Both the position numbers and the translations under genes were made by a program. From Vombatus ursinus (lineage: Eukaryota; Chordata; Mammalia; Diprotodontia; Vombatidae), in NCBI RefSeq assembly GCF_900497805.2, contig NW_020954576.1, forward strand, positions 74,352,605 to 74,416,604: a stretch of DNA of 64,000 nt, in the 5' to 3' direction. This document shows positions 22,123 through 33,659 of this stretch, piece by piece; position 1 is the first letter of the stretch; each line of letters starts with the position of its first letter. Under the pieces are notes generated by a model. That model saw only the letters and a list, made by a program, of their open reading frames with translations, did not search any database and had not been told where the DNA came from.

Positions 22123-22570
22123 CCTTAATTGGAGCCCCTGGGAGGAGTCATTTAAGAAGAGGGAGGGGCTGAAAGGATCCAGGGTACTTTGGAGTGTGAA
22201 TTCCAAGTAAGAGATTATCTTTCCAGGATGAAGACTTTTCTGGGTCATGATGGAAGAACCCGGAGTACAACCTGCTAAGAAATGAAGAAATATGAGGAAA
22301 AGAAGAGATAGGAGAAAACATCTTCCCCTCCTCCTACTCCTTTTTTTAGGTGGGGGATCCATGGCTATGAAATATGGAATATGGAACATGGTATGTATTG
22401 TTATATTCCCCCCATATTGTTTTCTTTTTTTTTTCTCTTCTTCCTCTTTTTCTTTTTAAAATATTTATTATAAGTAATGGTTCTCTGAGAAGGTGGAAGA
22501 GATAGGAGACAGTGGGACATTTAAGTTATGTAAAAACAAAAGATATCAGTAGAATTTATTTTAAAATAAG
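22123..22570. other. Unassigned stretch, possible LTR piece
   Basis: 'ggagtcatttaagaagaggg' and the G/A-rich run after it resemble LTR leader text, but I cannot define ends. Bases 22415-22460 are T-rich. Confidence 0.3.
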
Positions 22571-22579
22571 CATATTACC

Positions 22580-22890
22580 ACCACCACAGAATAAAACAAA
22601 TACACTGTGATTGGGTAGGGTGCACTAACAAGTAGGGGAATCATGAAAGACCTCTTAAAGGAGGTGAAAATCAAGCTGAGTCTTGAAGGGAGGGAGGGGT
22701 TCCAAAAGGTGGAGGTAAGGGTAAAGATCATTACAGGCATGGAAAATAACCTACACAAAGGGTCAGACATGAAATGTGGAATGTTGCGTACAGGAAATAG
22801 CAAATGGTCCCCCTTGGCTAAAGTAGGAAGTGCATGAGGATTAGTAAAGCACGATCAGCCTAGAAAGATAAACTTGGGGCTTTTAGAATC
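22580..22890 (-). mobile_element. L2 LINE 3' fragment
   Basis: It contains 'aaatcaagctgagtcttgaa', 'aaagatcattacaggcatgg' and 'gatcagcctagaaagataaa', which is L2 antisense order. A 64-residue frame here is a by-product. Confidence 0.5.
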
Positions 22891-22908
22891 TCTAATATTC
22901 TTTGGCTA

Positions 22909-23121
22909 GATGGCAGCTAGGTGGTATAGTGGACAGAGTGCCTGCCTAGAGTCAAATCCAGTCTCTGACACTTACTAGCTGTGTGACCCTGGGCAAGTCA
23001 CTTTTGACTGTTTGTCTCAGTTTTCTCATTTGTAACCTGAGCTGGAGAAGGAAGTGGCAAACCACTGTAGCATTTTTGCCAAGAAAACCCCAAATGGGGT
23101 CACAAAGAGTCAGACACCACT
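22909..23121 (+). mobile_element. SINE-B
   Basis: It has the full head, the CORE and the 3' end 'cacaaagagtcagacaccac', and it abuts an R1 repeat directly with no spacer. Confidence 0.85.
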
Positions 23122-23460
23122 TGTTATTCGTCCTTTGTTCTTAAAGAGGACCAATGACATCAGGAAGGTGATGTCTTGACTTGCAAGTGAATTGGATTTA
23201 AGTGAGGCAGGGCTGTACAAAGTCATCAGCTTCACTCTCTCCTCCAGAGTCATCAGAGGCAAGTGGCAAGGCATCCCTTAGGAAGACTAGCAATGGGCCA
23301 GGATGCAGCAGAAGACTGGTCTTTTTAAGCTAAGGTCTTTCCCAGGTCTCGGTCTGTCTGAGGCAACGCCCATTCAGTAGTTAGAGGCTAGGAAAGAATT
23401 GAGGCAAAGACAGCCTAGTCTGACTTCACAAAAGAATCAATCTGGAAGGGGAAGATCCTC
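23122..23460 (+). mobile_element. R1-family repeat, uninterrupted
   Basis: This is the cleanest R1 copy. The head is 'TTGTTATTCGTCC', then 'gaccaatgacatcaggaagg', 'gtgaattggatttaagtgag', 'gaggcaacgcccattcagta', with the end 'ggaaggggaagatcctc'. The unit is about 340 bp. Confidence 0.7.
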
Positions 23461-23479
23461 AGACAGGACTGAACAATTC

Positions 23480-23700
23480 TTCAAGGCTCAACTCAGATGT
23501 CACTCCTTATGGTATTCCTTTCCTAATCCCATCCTTAATTTTAGTACTTTCTTCCTCTTGCAATCATTTTGGATTTATTGCCAGTATTCATGTATTCTCC
23601 CAATAGAATGTAAATTCCTCAAGAGCAAGGACAATTTTGCTTCGTCCCCAGGGCCTTACATTTGGAAAGCACATAACAAATATTTGTAGAATTGAATGAT
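23480..23700 (+). mobile_element. L2-like 3' end
   Basis: 'tcaaggctcaactcagatgt', then 'ccaatagaatgtaaattcct' and 'aagcacataacaaatattt' follow the order of an L2 3' UTR. Confidence 0.6.
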
Positions 23701-23944
23701 CATATATCTTTCTCAACTTCAATTCCTGAACAATGCTTATGTTATATACTGATACTATAAACAAGCCTAGTAATACCTAGAAAATATATTATTCCATTAT
23801 CAAGGCATATAAAAGTTACTTTTTAAACATTTGCCTCTACCACGCCTACCTCTTCTCTTTCCCCCTTGCCCCCACCTCCCCAGAATAGATTGTTGTTGGT
23901 TAGAAAGTGAAAAATAATCATTGACTTTATTCAAAGTTCATTGA

Positions 23945-24345
23945 ATACTGGTAACTCAGGAGAGCCTTGAGTTCTAATCTTAACACTACCTACACTAGCT
24001 GTATGACCTCAGAAAAGTTCCCTGATCTCTCTAAGACTCCATTTTCTCATCTGCAAAATGGGGCAGTCAGATGGCCTAGTGGTAGAGTAGTGGGCCTAGA
24101 GATACTTACTAGCTGTGTGACCCTAGGCAAGTCACTTTTAACTCTGTTTACTCAAGTTTCCTTATCTATGAAGTGAGCTGGAGAAGGAAATGGCAAACCA
24201 CTCTAGTATCTTTGCCAAGAAAACTCCACATGGGGTTGTGGAGAGTCAGTCCAAACTAATTGATTAAACCCCAAAATGAGAGAGTTAGAGTATGTGATCT
24301 TGAAGTTCCTTTTCCAGCTCTAACATTCTATGGTTTTGTAAAGTA
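23945..24345 (+). mobile_element. MIR-type SINE split by a SINE-B
   Basis: MIR occupies 23945-24060 and 24266-24345 ('gatcttgaagttccttttcc' end). The word CAAAATG lies at both break points (24054-24060 and 24274-24280). Confidence 0.65.
24061..24265 (+). mobile_element. SINE-B nested in a MIR
   Basis: The head is 'gggcagtcagatggcctagt' with a deletion before the CORE, and the 3' end is 'gagagtcagtccaaact'. Confidence 0.75.
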
Positions 24346-25195
24346 AAGACCTTTTGCAAGATTCTACATATTTTTATTTCTGGGTTAATTTTTAATGCTC
24401 ATTTTTCATATTTGCATTTTATATAAAGAAATACTATCTCCTATATTCCATAAATGAATAGTTTCTACAAAGAAAGATTTTCAGAGGCCCAATGTAAATT
24501 TCATCAGACTTCACTTTTTAGAGCACAATAAGTCTGTAGCACATATGCATATGCATATTTATGATTTTTCAGTGAATGTAACAATTTACAGATAAATTGT
24601 TATTTTTGTCTTATTAATGAATACCATGTTGTCACTTGATAGATAACTCCTTTTCCAGTGACCTGTCTTCATTATCAAGGTATGAAGTTACAGCTTTTCC
24701 CCAGAGAATAACCAATGAATTAAATAATCTTGCATGCAGTTTAGGATTTATCTCTACCACCCTCTCCTGCCCTTATTATGTAAATTAGGATCAGAACTGT
24801 CATATTAGACATGTTAAAATATAACAAATATATTAAAATATTCTTTTATAAAGTGAAGAAAATTTTTTAAAACAAATACCTGAAGAAAGAGGCTTCAGTG
24901 GTTTTGCTGGGAGGGAGATTTAATATGAAGAATCTATTAAATATTCTGTAAAATAGTTAACAGCCTGAGGATGGTATGCTAACTCTAGGTATAGCAGCAA
25001 GAATTTTCTTATTGCATAGAGGGTGGGAAAAAAAAGATGTATAAGCTTTTTATGGTAACTTGCTCAATATCTGCAGAAGTAATAAAGAGACAAGAGTTTG
25101 GAGTCCACCAATCCTTTCTAAAGAGTTGTCTACACATGAAATAATAGCTTAAGAATTAGAAAGCTGAGATCATGAGCTTAACTTCCTAGTGTTAA
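24346..25195. other. Repeat-free AT-rich stretch, possible conserved non-coding DNA
   Basis: No repeat or gene is recognised. Around 24540 the sequence 'catatgcatatgcatattta' holds overlapping ATGCAT/octamer-like words. The short stretches around 24480-24720 look like unique sequence. Confidence 0.3.
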
Positions 25196-25199
25196 CTCA

Positions 25200-25440
25200 G
25201 TCTTCTTCTTCATTAAAACATATTATACCACTCAAAAGTTTTCAAAGCATTTTCATATGTTAACTTATTTGAACCACACATGAAAGTCCAGTGAGTCAGA
25301 CGAGGAAAATATCATTCTTATTTCACAGACAAGGAAACTGAGGTCTTAAAAGGTTAACTGATTTACCCAAAGCCACAAGGCTAGTTAAATAGTGCGGCTG
25401 ACACTGGAATCCAGGTCTTTTGACTCCAAATCCAGTATTC
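25200..25440 (-). mobile_element. MIR-class SINE
   Basis: Antisense: 'ttcacagacaaggaaactga', 'aaagccacaaggctagttaa', 'gactccaaatccagtattct'. Confidence 0.65.
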
Positions 25441-25454
25441 TTTCTTCTTAAAAA

Positions 25455-25995
25455 ATGTATATATTTGTGTTTTACATTGCACATGTATAACCTATATCAT
25501 ATTGTTTACTATCTCAGGGAGAGGGAGAGAAAGAAGGAGGGAGAGAGAGAAAATTTGGAACTCAAAAAAAAATGTTACTGTTACTGAGAAATAGTAAGCA
25601 AGTTGATTTTAGAAAAACATGGAAAGACTTGCATGGAATAATGAGGAGTGAAATGAGCAGAATCAAGAGAATATAGAGTAACAGCAGTATTGTTTGAAGA
25701 GTAACTGTGAATGATTAAGTTATTCTGAGTATTAGAATACTCAGATCAGCTACAAAAGGCCTATGAAGAAAATTGATATCCAATTCCTGAACTGATAAAT
25801 AGAAATATGCATAGTATGGTTTTATACATATATTTGTGTCAAATGGTGGCCTTCTCTAGTACAGAATAGGGAGGGATGGAGGGAGATATGTAGCAAATAA
25901 ATGTAAATGTATGCAAATAAATGTAGCAAATGTAGCAAATAAATAAAATAAAAACTAAAAATGGATGTTTAAAATAGTTTTTACATGTAATTAGA
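25455..25995 (+). mobile_element. L1/HAL1 3' UTR fragments
   Basis: 'cacatgtataacctatatca' and 'agaaaatttggaactcaaaa' match the 3' UTR of the HAL1 at 14061 ('cacatgtataacctatattg', 'aaaatttggaac'). A second piece from about 25585 ('aaaacatggaaagacttgca', 'aatgagcagaatcaagagaa') is an L1 3' UTR segment ending in an A-rich tail. Confidence 0.65.
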
Positions 25996-26520
25996 GAAAA
26001 AATATTATTTTAAAAATGTATATTTCTTTTTATAAAATTTAATTTTTGATTCTAAACTTTAAAATTGAGCTTTTCTATACATGTGCAGCAGAACTCAAAA
26101 AGAGGATGACATATGAAATCATGAGTTTCCATTTCATATCACTTTCTTTAAAAAATGTACATAAATAACGAAAAACTGTTCTGCTTGTCTATGCTTGAGG
26201 GAGCACTGCTATGACCTTCTCCCCTCCTCAATTACCCCTCCCTCATTAAAAAACTTTAAAAAACCTCTTCAAACAAGTAAGCAAAGTTAAGCAAAACAAA
26301 TCCACACATGGCCATGTCCAAAAAAATATGTTTCTTGCTGCATCTTGAGTCTATTGCCTGTCAGGAGGTAGGTAACAAGCTTCATCATAGGTCCTCTGGA
26401 GAAGTGGTTGGTCACTGCTTTGATCAGCATTATTAAGTCTTTTCGAACTGTTTTTCTTTGTATAGCATATGTTTTGGAGCTACTATTCCTTTTCCCACTC
26501 ACACTTATGAGTCAAGTCCC

Positions 26521-27261
26521 CAGAATATGGCTATTGGTTTCTCTTGGGGTTCTGGGCGCAGCCCAGAGGGGTTGGGACTATTTTTCTAATATGATATAGC
26601 CCTTAAAGCCTCACTAATGTGCTTCCAACTATGATTATGGGTTGGTTATCAATTAGTCAACTAGATTAATTCGTTTTTAGGGACATTGACTACATTGGTA
26701 GAACAAGATAGTTGTTAAAAAATATTGCCCCCTGTTGTCCCCCACCCCCTACCAAATAGTTTGAAGAACTCTTCCAGAAATAGACATAGTTTAGATTAAA
26801 GTTGGTCCAGACTTTGAGAGTACCTTTGGCAAAGAGGTAAGTCGTAATTCCTGATTGTTAGAATATTTTTTATTCTTGAAAATAGTCCTTTTTCAAGAAG
26901 TTCTCTGAAGCATAATATGGCTCCTTTGCTGGTATCCTTGTGAAGCTGTGAGTCTCCATCCAGCCTGTTCTTGCCTCCCAAATGAAGATGCCATTGCCTG
27001 CTGTTGCTGTCCTGGGGGATGATGCTAGGATGCTGATGGGAAGATGGAAAGTCCTAAATCCTCCAGACCCCTTGATACTCCCTCCTCTGTCCAAGGTGGG
27101 AGAAAGGAGGAAGAGGCCAAACCTGAAGCCTGAAGTTTTCTCCTCTTCTTTCCAAACAATTCCTTCTTAGAGGATTCTCTCACTCCTCTCCACTGTTGGA
27201 TACTTGCTTGATGATGAAGTCTCTCTGGGCTCTAACAGGCTTGATATTTTATAGATGACCT
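26521..27261. other. Unassigned insertion in the HAL1 3' UTR
   Basis: About 740 bp interrupt recognisable L1-type 3' UTR. It is G/C-richer than its surroundings and holds overlapping short frames on both strands that match nothing I know. An LTR is possible, but I cannot define termini. Confidence 0.3.
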
Positions 27262-27281
27262 CTAGGATTCTCATCGTTTCT

Positions 27282-27437
27282 CTTTTTCTTTCTTTTTTTA
27301 AGGCAATTGGGGTTAAGTGGGGTTAAGGGTCACACAGCTAGTAAATGTCAAGTATTTGGTCTGAGTGCAGATTTGAACTCAGGTCTTCTTGACTTCAGGG
27401 CCAGTGCTCTATCCACTGCACCACCTAGCTGCCCCTC
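27282..27437 (-). mobile_element. SINE-A
   Basis: It has a perfect 13-bp duplication TCTCATCGTTTCT (27269-27281 and 27438-27450). The interior carries a small internal repeat of 'ggggttaagt', and the head end is 'caccacctagctgcccc'. Confidence 0.9.
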
Positions 27438-27521
27438 TCTCATCGTTTCTTATAGCACCATTATGATCTATTACATTTGGGCATCTTTGCTTTCATTCCA
27501 GGTCTTTTAATTTTTTTTTCT

Positions 27522-27735
27522 AGGCAGCTAGGTGTTCTGTTTCAGACACTCACTAGCTGTGTGACTATGGGCAAAGTCACTGAACCTCTGCCTGCCTGTT
27601 TCTTCCTCTATAAAATAGAGCAATAATAGCACTTACCTCAAAGGTAGTTGTGAAGATAAAGTGAGGTAATATTTGTACATTACGTGGCAAACGTTAAAGT
27701 GCTATATGAATGCTTGTTGTTGTTGTTGTTGTTAC
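27522..27735 (+). mobile_element. MIR-type SINE with (GTT)n end
   Basis: It has 'cactcactagctgtgtgact', 'aatagcacttacctcaaagg' and 'aacgttaaagtgctatatga', then seven GTT-like units. Confidence 0.75.
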
Positions 27736-28317
27736 TAATATTATTCCCCCATTCCTCATATTCCCCCCTTTAGAATCAGGAAGTTTGTTTTGCTTGCAAT
27801 TATTCTCTCCCTGGTATCATCCTATCTTTTAATGCCCCTCACCCCCAATTGCTTTCCCAATCCCCACTTGTTTCCCTCTTGAGTTTGATACAGTTCTACA
27901 CCTAACTCTCTATGTTTTCACCTTTCCTTTGTCCAGTTCAGGTAAGAGTAAAGTACAGCTGATGCTTCCCACCTCCCAGCCCTTCCTCCATCTTTGTATA
28001 GTCTTCTCACACACTCCAATTATGAGAAATGGCAAGTTCCACCTCCTTCTTCCTCCTTTCTGCACTCTTATGTTCTTCTTACCCTCCTTATATTTTCCCC
28101 CTTAAAACATAAGAACAGAACAAACCCACCTGCAGGTCTTCCATTTTTCTTATTTAATTCCTTTAATACTTTTTGAAAACATTAAGGTTCTGAAAGAATG
28201 TTTGTTTCTTCTCCTCCATTATAATGTTAGCATTCCTGTCGTCACTTATCTCCTTTCCAATTGCTCAAATTAATTTACCAACGTTTCCCTTGATTCCCAT
28301 ATTATTTTTCAAAGTTC

Positions 28318-28990
28318 CTATTCACCTCTAGTCTTTTCATCAGCAATACCTGAAAATTTTCTGTTCCATTGAAGTTGCATTTTCTCCCCTGTAGGATTAC
28401 ACTCAGCTTTGAAAAATAATAGTCCAAATAGTACTTGGATTTTTATGAGTAGTATTTTTTTTTCTTTCATGTGAAAGCTCTGGATTTTGACTATGACATT
28501 TCTGAGACTTTTCCTTTTGGGGTTTCTTTTAGAAGGTTGTTGGTGGATGCTTTCTACTGTCACTTTGCATTCTGATTCTACTGGCTCTTGGTAGTTTTCA
28601 TTTATGGTTTCTTCAAATACAGTGTTGAGGCTTTTTTTTTTTTTTAAAGATCATGTTTTTTAGGGAGTCTGATGAGTCTTAAATTATCTCTCTTTGATCT
28701 GTTTTCCAGGTCAGTTGTTTATGATATCATGTAACTTATGTTTTCTTTTTTTCAGTCTTTTGACTTTTACCCCTAATATTTCTTGCTCTCTTACAGAGCC
28801 ATCAATCTCTCTTTGGTCTATTCTAGTTTTTGGGACATCCATTTCTTGGACAAAGTTTATCACTTTCTGTTCTGAGCTTTATGGTCTCCTTCTAGTTCCT
28901 TTGTTCAGTGCTTTTATTTAATTTTTTTGGTCTCTTGTTTATTTTCTCCTAAATATTTATACAGTTCTTATAGAAAATCCACTTTGTCCT
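28318..28990 (-). pseudogene. HAL1/L1 ORF1 remnant
   Basis: The minus-strand frame at 28318-28563 carries VESIHQQPSKRNPKRKSLRN followed by VIVKIQSFHMKEKKIL. It aligns with IERIH-SPSERDPQRKTPRN and IVAKFQSSQVKEKIL of the copy at 14826. It is the C-terminal RNA-binding part. The coiled-coil region lies upstream (about 28600-28990) in broken frames. Confidence 0.7.
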
Positions 28991-29952
28991 TTGAGTCTCT
29001 CCTTGCAGTTATTACAGTAATACACTTTCTTCCTTTGTTGAATTTTGGGACATCTCTGGCTCAACAATACTTTTTAATGTTGACTGGTGGGTTTTTTGTT
29101 TGTTTGTTTGTTTTGTTTACCCATCTCTATAGCCTTAGTTTCCAAACTGGGGCTTTATGCTAGGGCCAGGTTCTTTCTCAGGTGTGCTTTCAGGTGGAGG
29201 GGTCTCACTGTGGATTTCCTGGGTTTCTGCATTTACCTTCACCTCCTGCAGTTACACACACACCCCCATCCCCCAGATCTTTAACATTAGATGATCAGGG
29301 CTCTCTATAATATCTTGCAACAGAGTACCAAGAATGTTGGATTCCTGCAGTGCACTGATCGATCTCTTCCAAGTTCACACTGGTCACTGCTAGTTTCTGG
29401 AAGTTTCCGAAGTCCCTGTTGTGGGTTTTTAACCAACTACTGTAGGGCTTTCTCAGGAGAAACTAATCTTACTGCCTTTGGACACAGAGCTCTGCAGGCT
29501 CCACACATCTGTGGCTCTTATCTAGTCATACCAGGAGGCTGCTAGTTTGTTTGCCTGGGCTGATGGTGTCTTTGCTGATGGCCCCCTTCGTATTGCCTTT
29601 AGGTTTCTAGCTGACTTTTTGTATAGATGAGGGGAGGCAAAAGTCACTGTACTTTCACATGGGATTGCTTGATTATTATTTAACCTGGTGTGATTTTTAG
29701 GTTTTGTTGGTTTATTTTTCCTGGAGTCAGTGCGGGGAGCTGACCTGTTTGTCTCTGCACAGGCAGCCATAATGTCTGGAAGTTCAGTGTTCTTTCCATT
29801 TAATTATGCTGCTTTGCAAAACTCTATAGTGTGGAATATTTTGTTCATTATAGGATACTTCAGGAAATCAAATCCTTAAAGCTAACAAATCTCTTCAAAT
29901 ATGCCAAGTAGTAATTGGGGATACAGAATGTGAAGTTACGTAAACTTTGTTA

Positions 29953-30200
29953 GGGGCAGCTAGCTGGCACAGTGGATGGAGTGCTGGCCCTGGAGTCAGG
30001 AAGACCTGAGTTCAAATCCAGTCTCAGATACTTACTAGCTGTGTGACCCTGGGCAAATCACTTAACCCTAGTTTCCCTAGTTTCCTCATCTGTAAAATGA
30101 GCTAGAGAAACAAATAGCAAACCACTCAGGTATCTTTGCCAAGAAAACCCCAAATGGGGTCAGGAAGAGTCAGACATAACTGAAAAATGACTGAACAACA
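29953..30200 (+). mobile_element. SINE-B, full length
   Basis: The flanks AACTTTGTTA/AACTCTGTAA form a 10-bp duplication with two mismatches. The head, CORE and 'gagtcagacataactgaaaa' end are all present. Confidence 0.85.
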
Positions 30201-30299
30201 AACTCTGTAAGGTCTCCTGTATTTAGCAAAGGAAAATTAGGAATTAAAAATGATGTAGAAAAAGTTTCTTTTTAAATATGCAGTTTGGAAGCATGTCTG

Positions 30300-31145
30300 T
30301 TAAGGTCTTTTCTTCTAAGTTTGAGGTATAAGAAGACTGGAAAGTAGGCGGGTCAGGTTCTGAAGGGCTTTGGATGTTAAATAAATGATTTTACATTTGA
30401 ACATGTAAGTGACAGGGATCTATGGAGTGGGATAGGTGTATGTGTGTGTGTGTGATGGTCAGAACTGTACTTTAAGAAAATCACTTCGGCAACTGAACAG
30501 AAGATGGATTAGATTGGGGAGAGACTAGAAACAGGCAGACCCACCACCAGGTTATTGTGGAGTGAGGAAGGCCTGCATCAGGATGGTAGCAATGTCAGAG
30601 GAGAGAAGAGGGCATATGAGAGAGATGTTATGAAGGTAAAATCATTGGGGCTTGGCGACAGATTGGATATGAGTGGTTGAGAGAGAGTGAGTTGAGGATA
30701 GCATTTAGGGTACAAAAGCCTTGTGTGACTCAGAGTTTGGTGGAACCTTCAATAGTAATAGGGAAGTTAGGAAGAGGGGAGGATTTGGAAGGGAAAATAA
30801 TGAGTTTAGTTTTGAACATATTGAATTTAATATGTCTACAAGACATCTAGTTCAAGATGTCCAATAGGCAGTTTAAGATATGACTAGAGGTTAAGGCTGG
30901 ATAAATAGATTTGAGAATCATCAGCATAGAGATGATAATTGAAACCATGGGAGCTGATGAAATCACCAAATGAAATAGTTTAGAAGGAGAAAAGAAGAGG
31001 GCCTAAAACAGAGCCCTACCAATATCCATGGTTAGCAGTATGACCTAGACGAAGATGCAGCAAAGGAGACTGAGATAGGTAAGAGAAGAACCAGAAGAAA
31101 GTACTGTCACAAAAACCTATAGAGAAGAAGAGTGAGTTGAGAGCT
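30300..31145 (-). mobile_element. L2 LINE, reverse transcriptase to 3' region
   Basis: Read on the minus strand it follows L2. The end near 31000 corresponds to the 'GSVLGPLL' region ('gagggcctaaaacagagccc' in plus). Next come the 'gatgaaatcaccaaatgaaa' stretch and 'tgaacatattgaatttaata', and finally 'ggctttggatgttaaataaa'. It is a long fragment with all frames broken. Confidence 0.7.
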
Positions 31146-31925
31146 ATATTTGTATAGGTGCTGATGTAGATACCACCTCATCTTCACAGAAGGGGATTGC
31201 CCTTTTCCCAACCTGACGTTTGTCTAATCATTAGCCCTTCCCCTGAGCAGGAGGCAACTTAAAACCATTACATTTCCTTTTCTTTCTATTCTCAATCCAA
31301 GTCTCTCTTAAGAATATTGCACAATTGTGGCACCCAACCTTGATCTTTACAACAGTCATAATCCCTAGTTTCTTCTGTCCCACAGCTGTCACGGAGGCCC
31401 TAGAAATCCATGGAACCTACTTGTAGCTAGCCAATGATACCCTTTTGACTGTGGGTCCTGTTTTCCTGGGCTTTACAAATGAGAATTTTTTTTTAAGTCA
31501 TGAAGATACAGAAGCAAAATGAGAAGTGGCCCCCATCTTCAAAAGAATATGGTATGAATAGAAATGGAATATTTAGGAACATTGTACTTTAAAACTTCAG
31601 AAGACCTGTGATTTCATTAATATGAGTAGTCTTTCCACTGACTCAGATCCCCCTGGGCTTTAGTAGATGATTTCATGATTTGCTATGGCCAAAAAAAATT
31701 CATCACTTGATGTCGGACCATCTGGTGATGGACCTCTCTGAACTTAGGTTATTCCTTGTATGACAGTACTGTCAGTCGCCATGCCAATAGCAGAAACTTC
31801 CAGCTTGGTTGGACCTGCCAGAGATTTGTTTCCACTGGCATAGTCTTAGAGAACCTAGGGTCACTCAGAACACACAGCGAGACTCCAGGGTAGTACTTTT
31901 TTTTTTTTTGTGGAGAAGGAGTGAC
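31146..31925. other. Unassigned stretch
   Basis: No gene or repeat is recognised. There is a poly-T run near 31900. Confidence 0.35.
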
Positions 31926-31929
31926 AATT

Positions 31930-32125
31930 TAATGTGGTATATAGAGTACTGGATTTGGAATTAGCAAGACTTCAACTGAAACCCCATCTTTGATAATTAT
32001 CGTCTGCATGAACAGACAGCAAATCACTTAACCTCTTTGAGACTCCGGCTCATCTCTAAAATGAAAAGGTTGGACGAGAGGGTCTCTTAGGTCCCTACTA
32101 GTTCTAAATCTATGATCCTTTGAGT
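31930..32125 (+). mobile_element. MIR-class SINE
   Basis: 'ggtatatagagtactggatt', the CORE-like 'cagcaaatcacttaacctct' and the end 'ttctaaatctatgatccttt' are present. Confidence 0.65.
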
Positions 32126-32890
32126 GTAGTTATTAGCCAGATTTCATTGACTTTTTAAAAAAGAAATGTAGGAAATATGCAAAAAATAAAGTAAATGTTA
32201 ACACATTTTAAAAATAGTTATCATTTAAAAATATGGGAAGGGCGAGGAAGCTGATAATACAGAAAACTATTTAGAAAGGAAAAATTACAAGGGGAAACTA
32301 AGGGTCATGTATTGTTACTTATCTAAAGCACACCTAATAAGCATGGATATGATAACATATGGAAAGTGAAAACGCTCTTAACTTATGACTTAGCAAAATA
32401 GTTTAAAAAACTATGAAGAAAAATAGATGGAAGGAAGCCAGAACTTGCTCTTAAAAAAAAACCCAACAACTCCATCTCTACTCAGAGAGGATTTATATGG
32501 AGGCTTTCAGTATAGAGTCAGAGTGGCATGATAAAAATAATTTCTAGCCAGCCAGGAGATAATAGGTTTGAATTCTGCCTCTGATAGATAACTACATAAT
32601 AGGCAACTCATAATACAATTATGTAATAAAGAAACATTTGCTCAGAATAGTTGGCAGGACCAGCCTCAGGCAAAATTTCAATAGATTATGGTTGTTTTCT
32701 TCCCTCCTTCTTAAATGTCTCCTCTTCTGGGGTAAACTTTTACATAGACTCAGTAATTTTATGTTGCCTCCTGACTATACGATGTCCACCATCACACCTG
32801 GGTAAGGCTCTATTCTCTGAAGCTTTCCTGAATCTTCAGTTGTGTTAGAACTTTCTATGTCTCAGTCTTTCAGGTTCCTACCATCTGCTT
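32126..32890. other. Mostly unassigned; weak MIR near 32515-32620
   Basis: 'taggtttgaattctgcctct' suggests a degraded MIR. Bases 32770-32880 ('gaagctttcctgaatcttca') could be an L2 3' piece. Nothing else is recognised. Confidence 0.3.
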
Positions 32891-32891
32891 T

Positions 32892-33141
32892 TTTGTTGTT
32901 GTTCAATTATTTTGGTCATGTCTGACTTTTCGTGACCTCATTTGGGGTTTTCTTGGCAAAGATACTGCAGTGGTTTGCCATTTCCTTCTCCAGCTCATTT
33001 TCTAGATAAAGAACTAAGGCAAACAGATTTAAGTGACTTGCCCAGGGTCACACAGCTAATAAAAGTCTGATTTGAAGTCAAGAAGACGAGTTTTCCTGAC
33101 TCCATACCCAGCACTCTATCCAGTGCACCACCTAGCTGCCT
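32892..33141 (-). mobile_element. SINE-B, antisense
   Basis: It starts 'gttgttgttcaattattttg' and 'gtcatgtctgacttttcgtg' and ends at the head 'gtgcaccacctagctgcc'. Confidence 0.85.
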
Positions 33142-33149
33142 CTGCTATA

Positions 33150-33645
33150 GGCTTAACTAATCTAATAAATTAATGTGTATATATGAATAAACTCACACAG
33201 TACTTTGCATATATTAGGTGATAAGTGATGCTTGTTGAATGTATCTATTCAGGAACAAATAATTTTAAGCAGGGACCATCTGTAGATAATAGTTTATCCA
33301 TAAAGAGGGATTAATGGTGGAACACTGAAGTAATCATATAGAGAGGTGGCAGGAGAAATATTTTTGGGAAGGGGGAAGGCTGCCTCTTAGATTACATGTA
33401 GATAATCATCTACATGAAAGGTTGGAAATAGTGACTTCACCAACATTTTCTCCAGTTGCTTCGGAACATGGCTGCACTGGAACTTTTCTGAAATAAACAA
33501 ATAATTTCTAAAATATTTGCTCTTTAAAAATGTGGTTGAGTCCTTACCTCTCTTAACAATAAGAAAACAACCAGCTTGGAAATTCATGCTTCCAGTAGAA
33601 TTAGATTAAGGATACTAGAGGGCATTGAATTTATATTTTCTGACA
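33150..33645. other. L2-tail piece and unassigned sequence
   Basis: Bases 33150-33245 resemble an L2 3' tail ('gatgcttgttgaatg'). The rest shows nothing I recognise. Confidence 0.3.
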
Positions 33646-33659
33646 AAATCATTGGTACT

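Larger units (their letters stand above)
26030..29785 (-). mobile_element. Second HAL1-type element, antisense, old, with nested insertions
   Basis: Read on the minus strand, the 5' end near 29785 ('cattatggctgcctg') leads into a 5' UTR, then ORF1 remnants, then 3' UTR down to 27736. The extreme 3' UTR follows in pieces at 27442-27520, 27262-27281 and about 26230-26520. Insertions are a MIR (27522-27735), a SINE-A (27282-27437) and about 740 bp of unassigned DNA (26521-27261). As in the 14061 copy, ORF1 passes straight into the same 3' UTR with no ORF2 between. Confidence 0.7.

Noticed and set aside
28694-29163. Plus-strand hydrophobic frames suggesting membrane proteins
   Set aside because: They are the reverse strand of an A-rich HAL1 ORF1 region; antisense of Lys/Glu-rich coding sequence reads as Phe/Leu/Ser.
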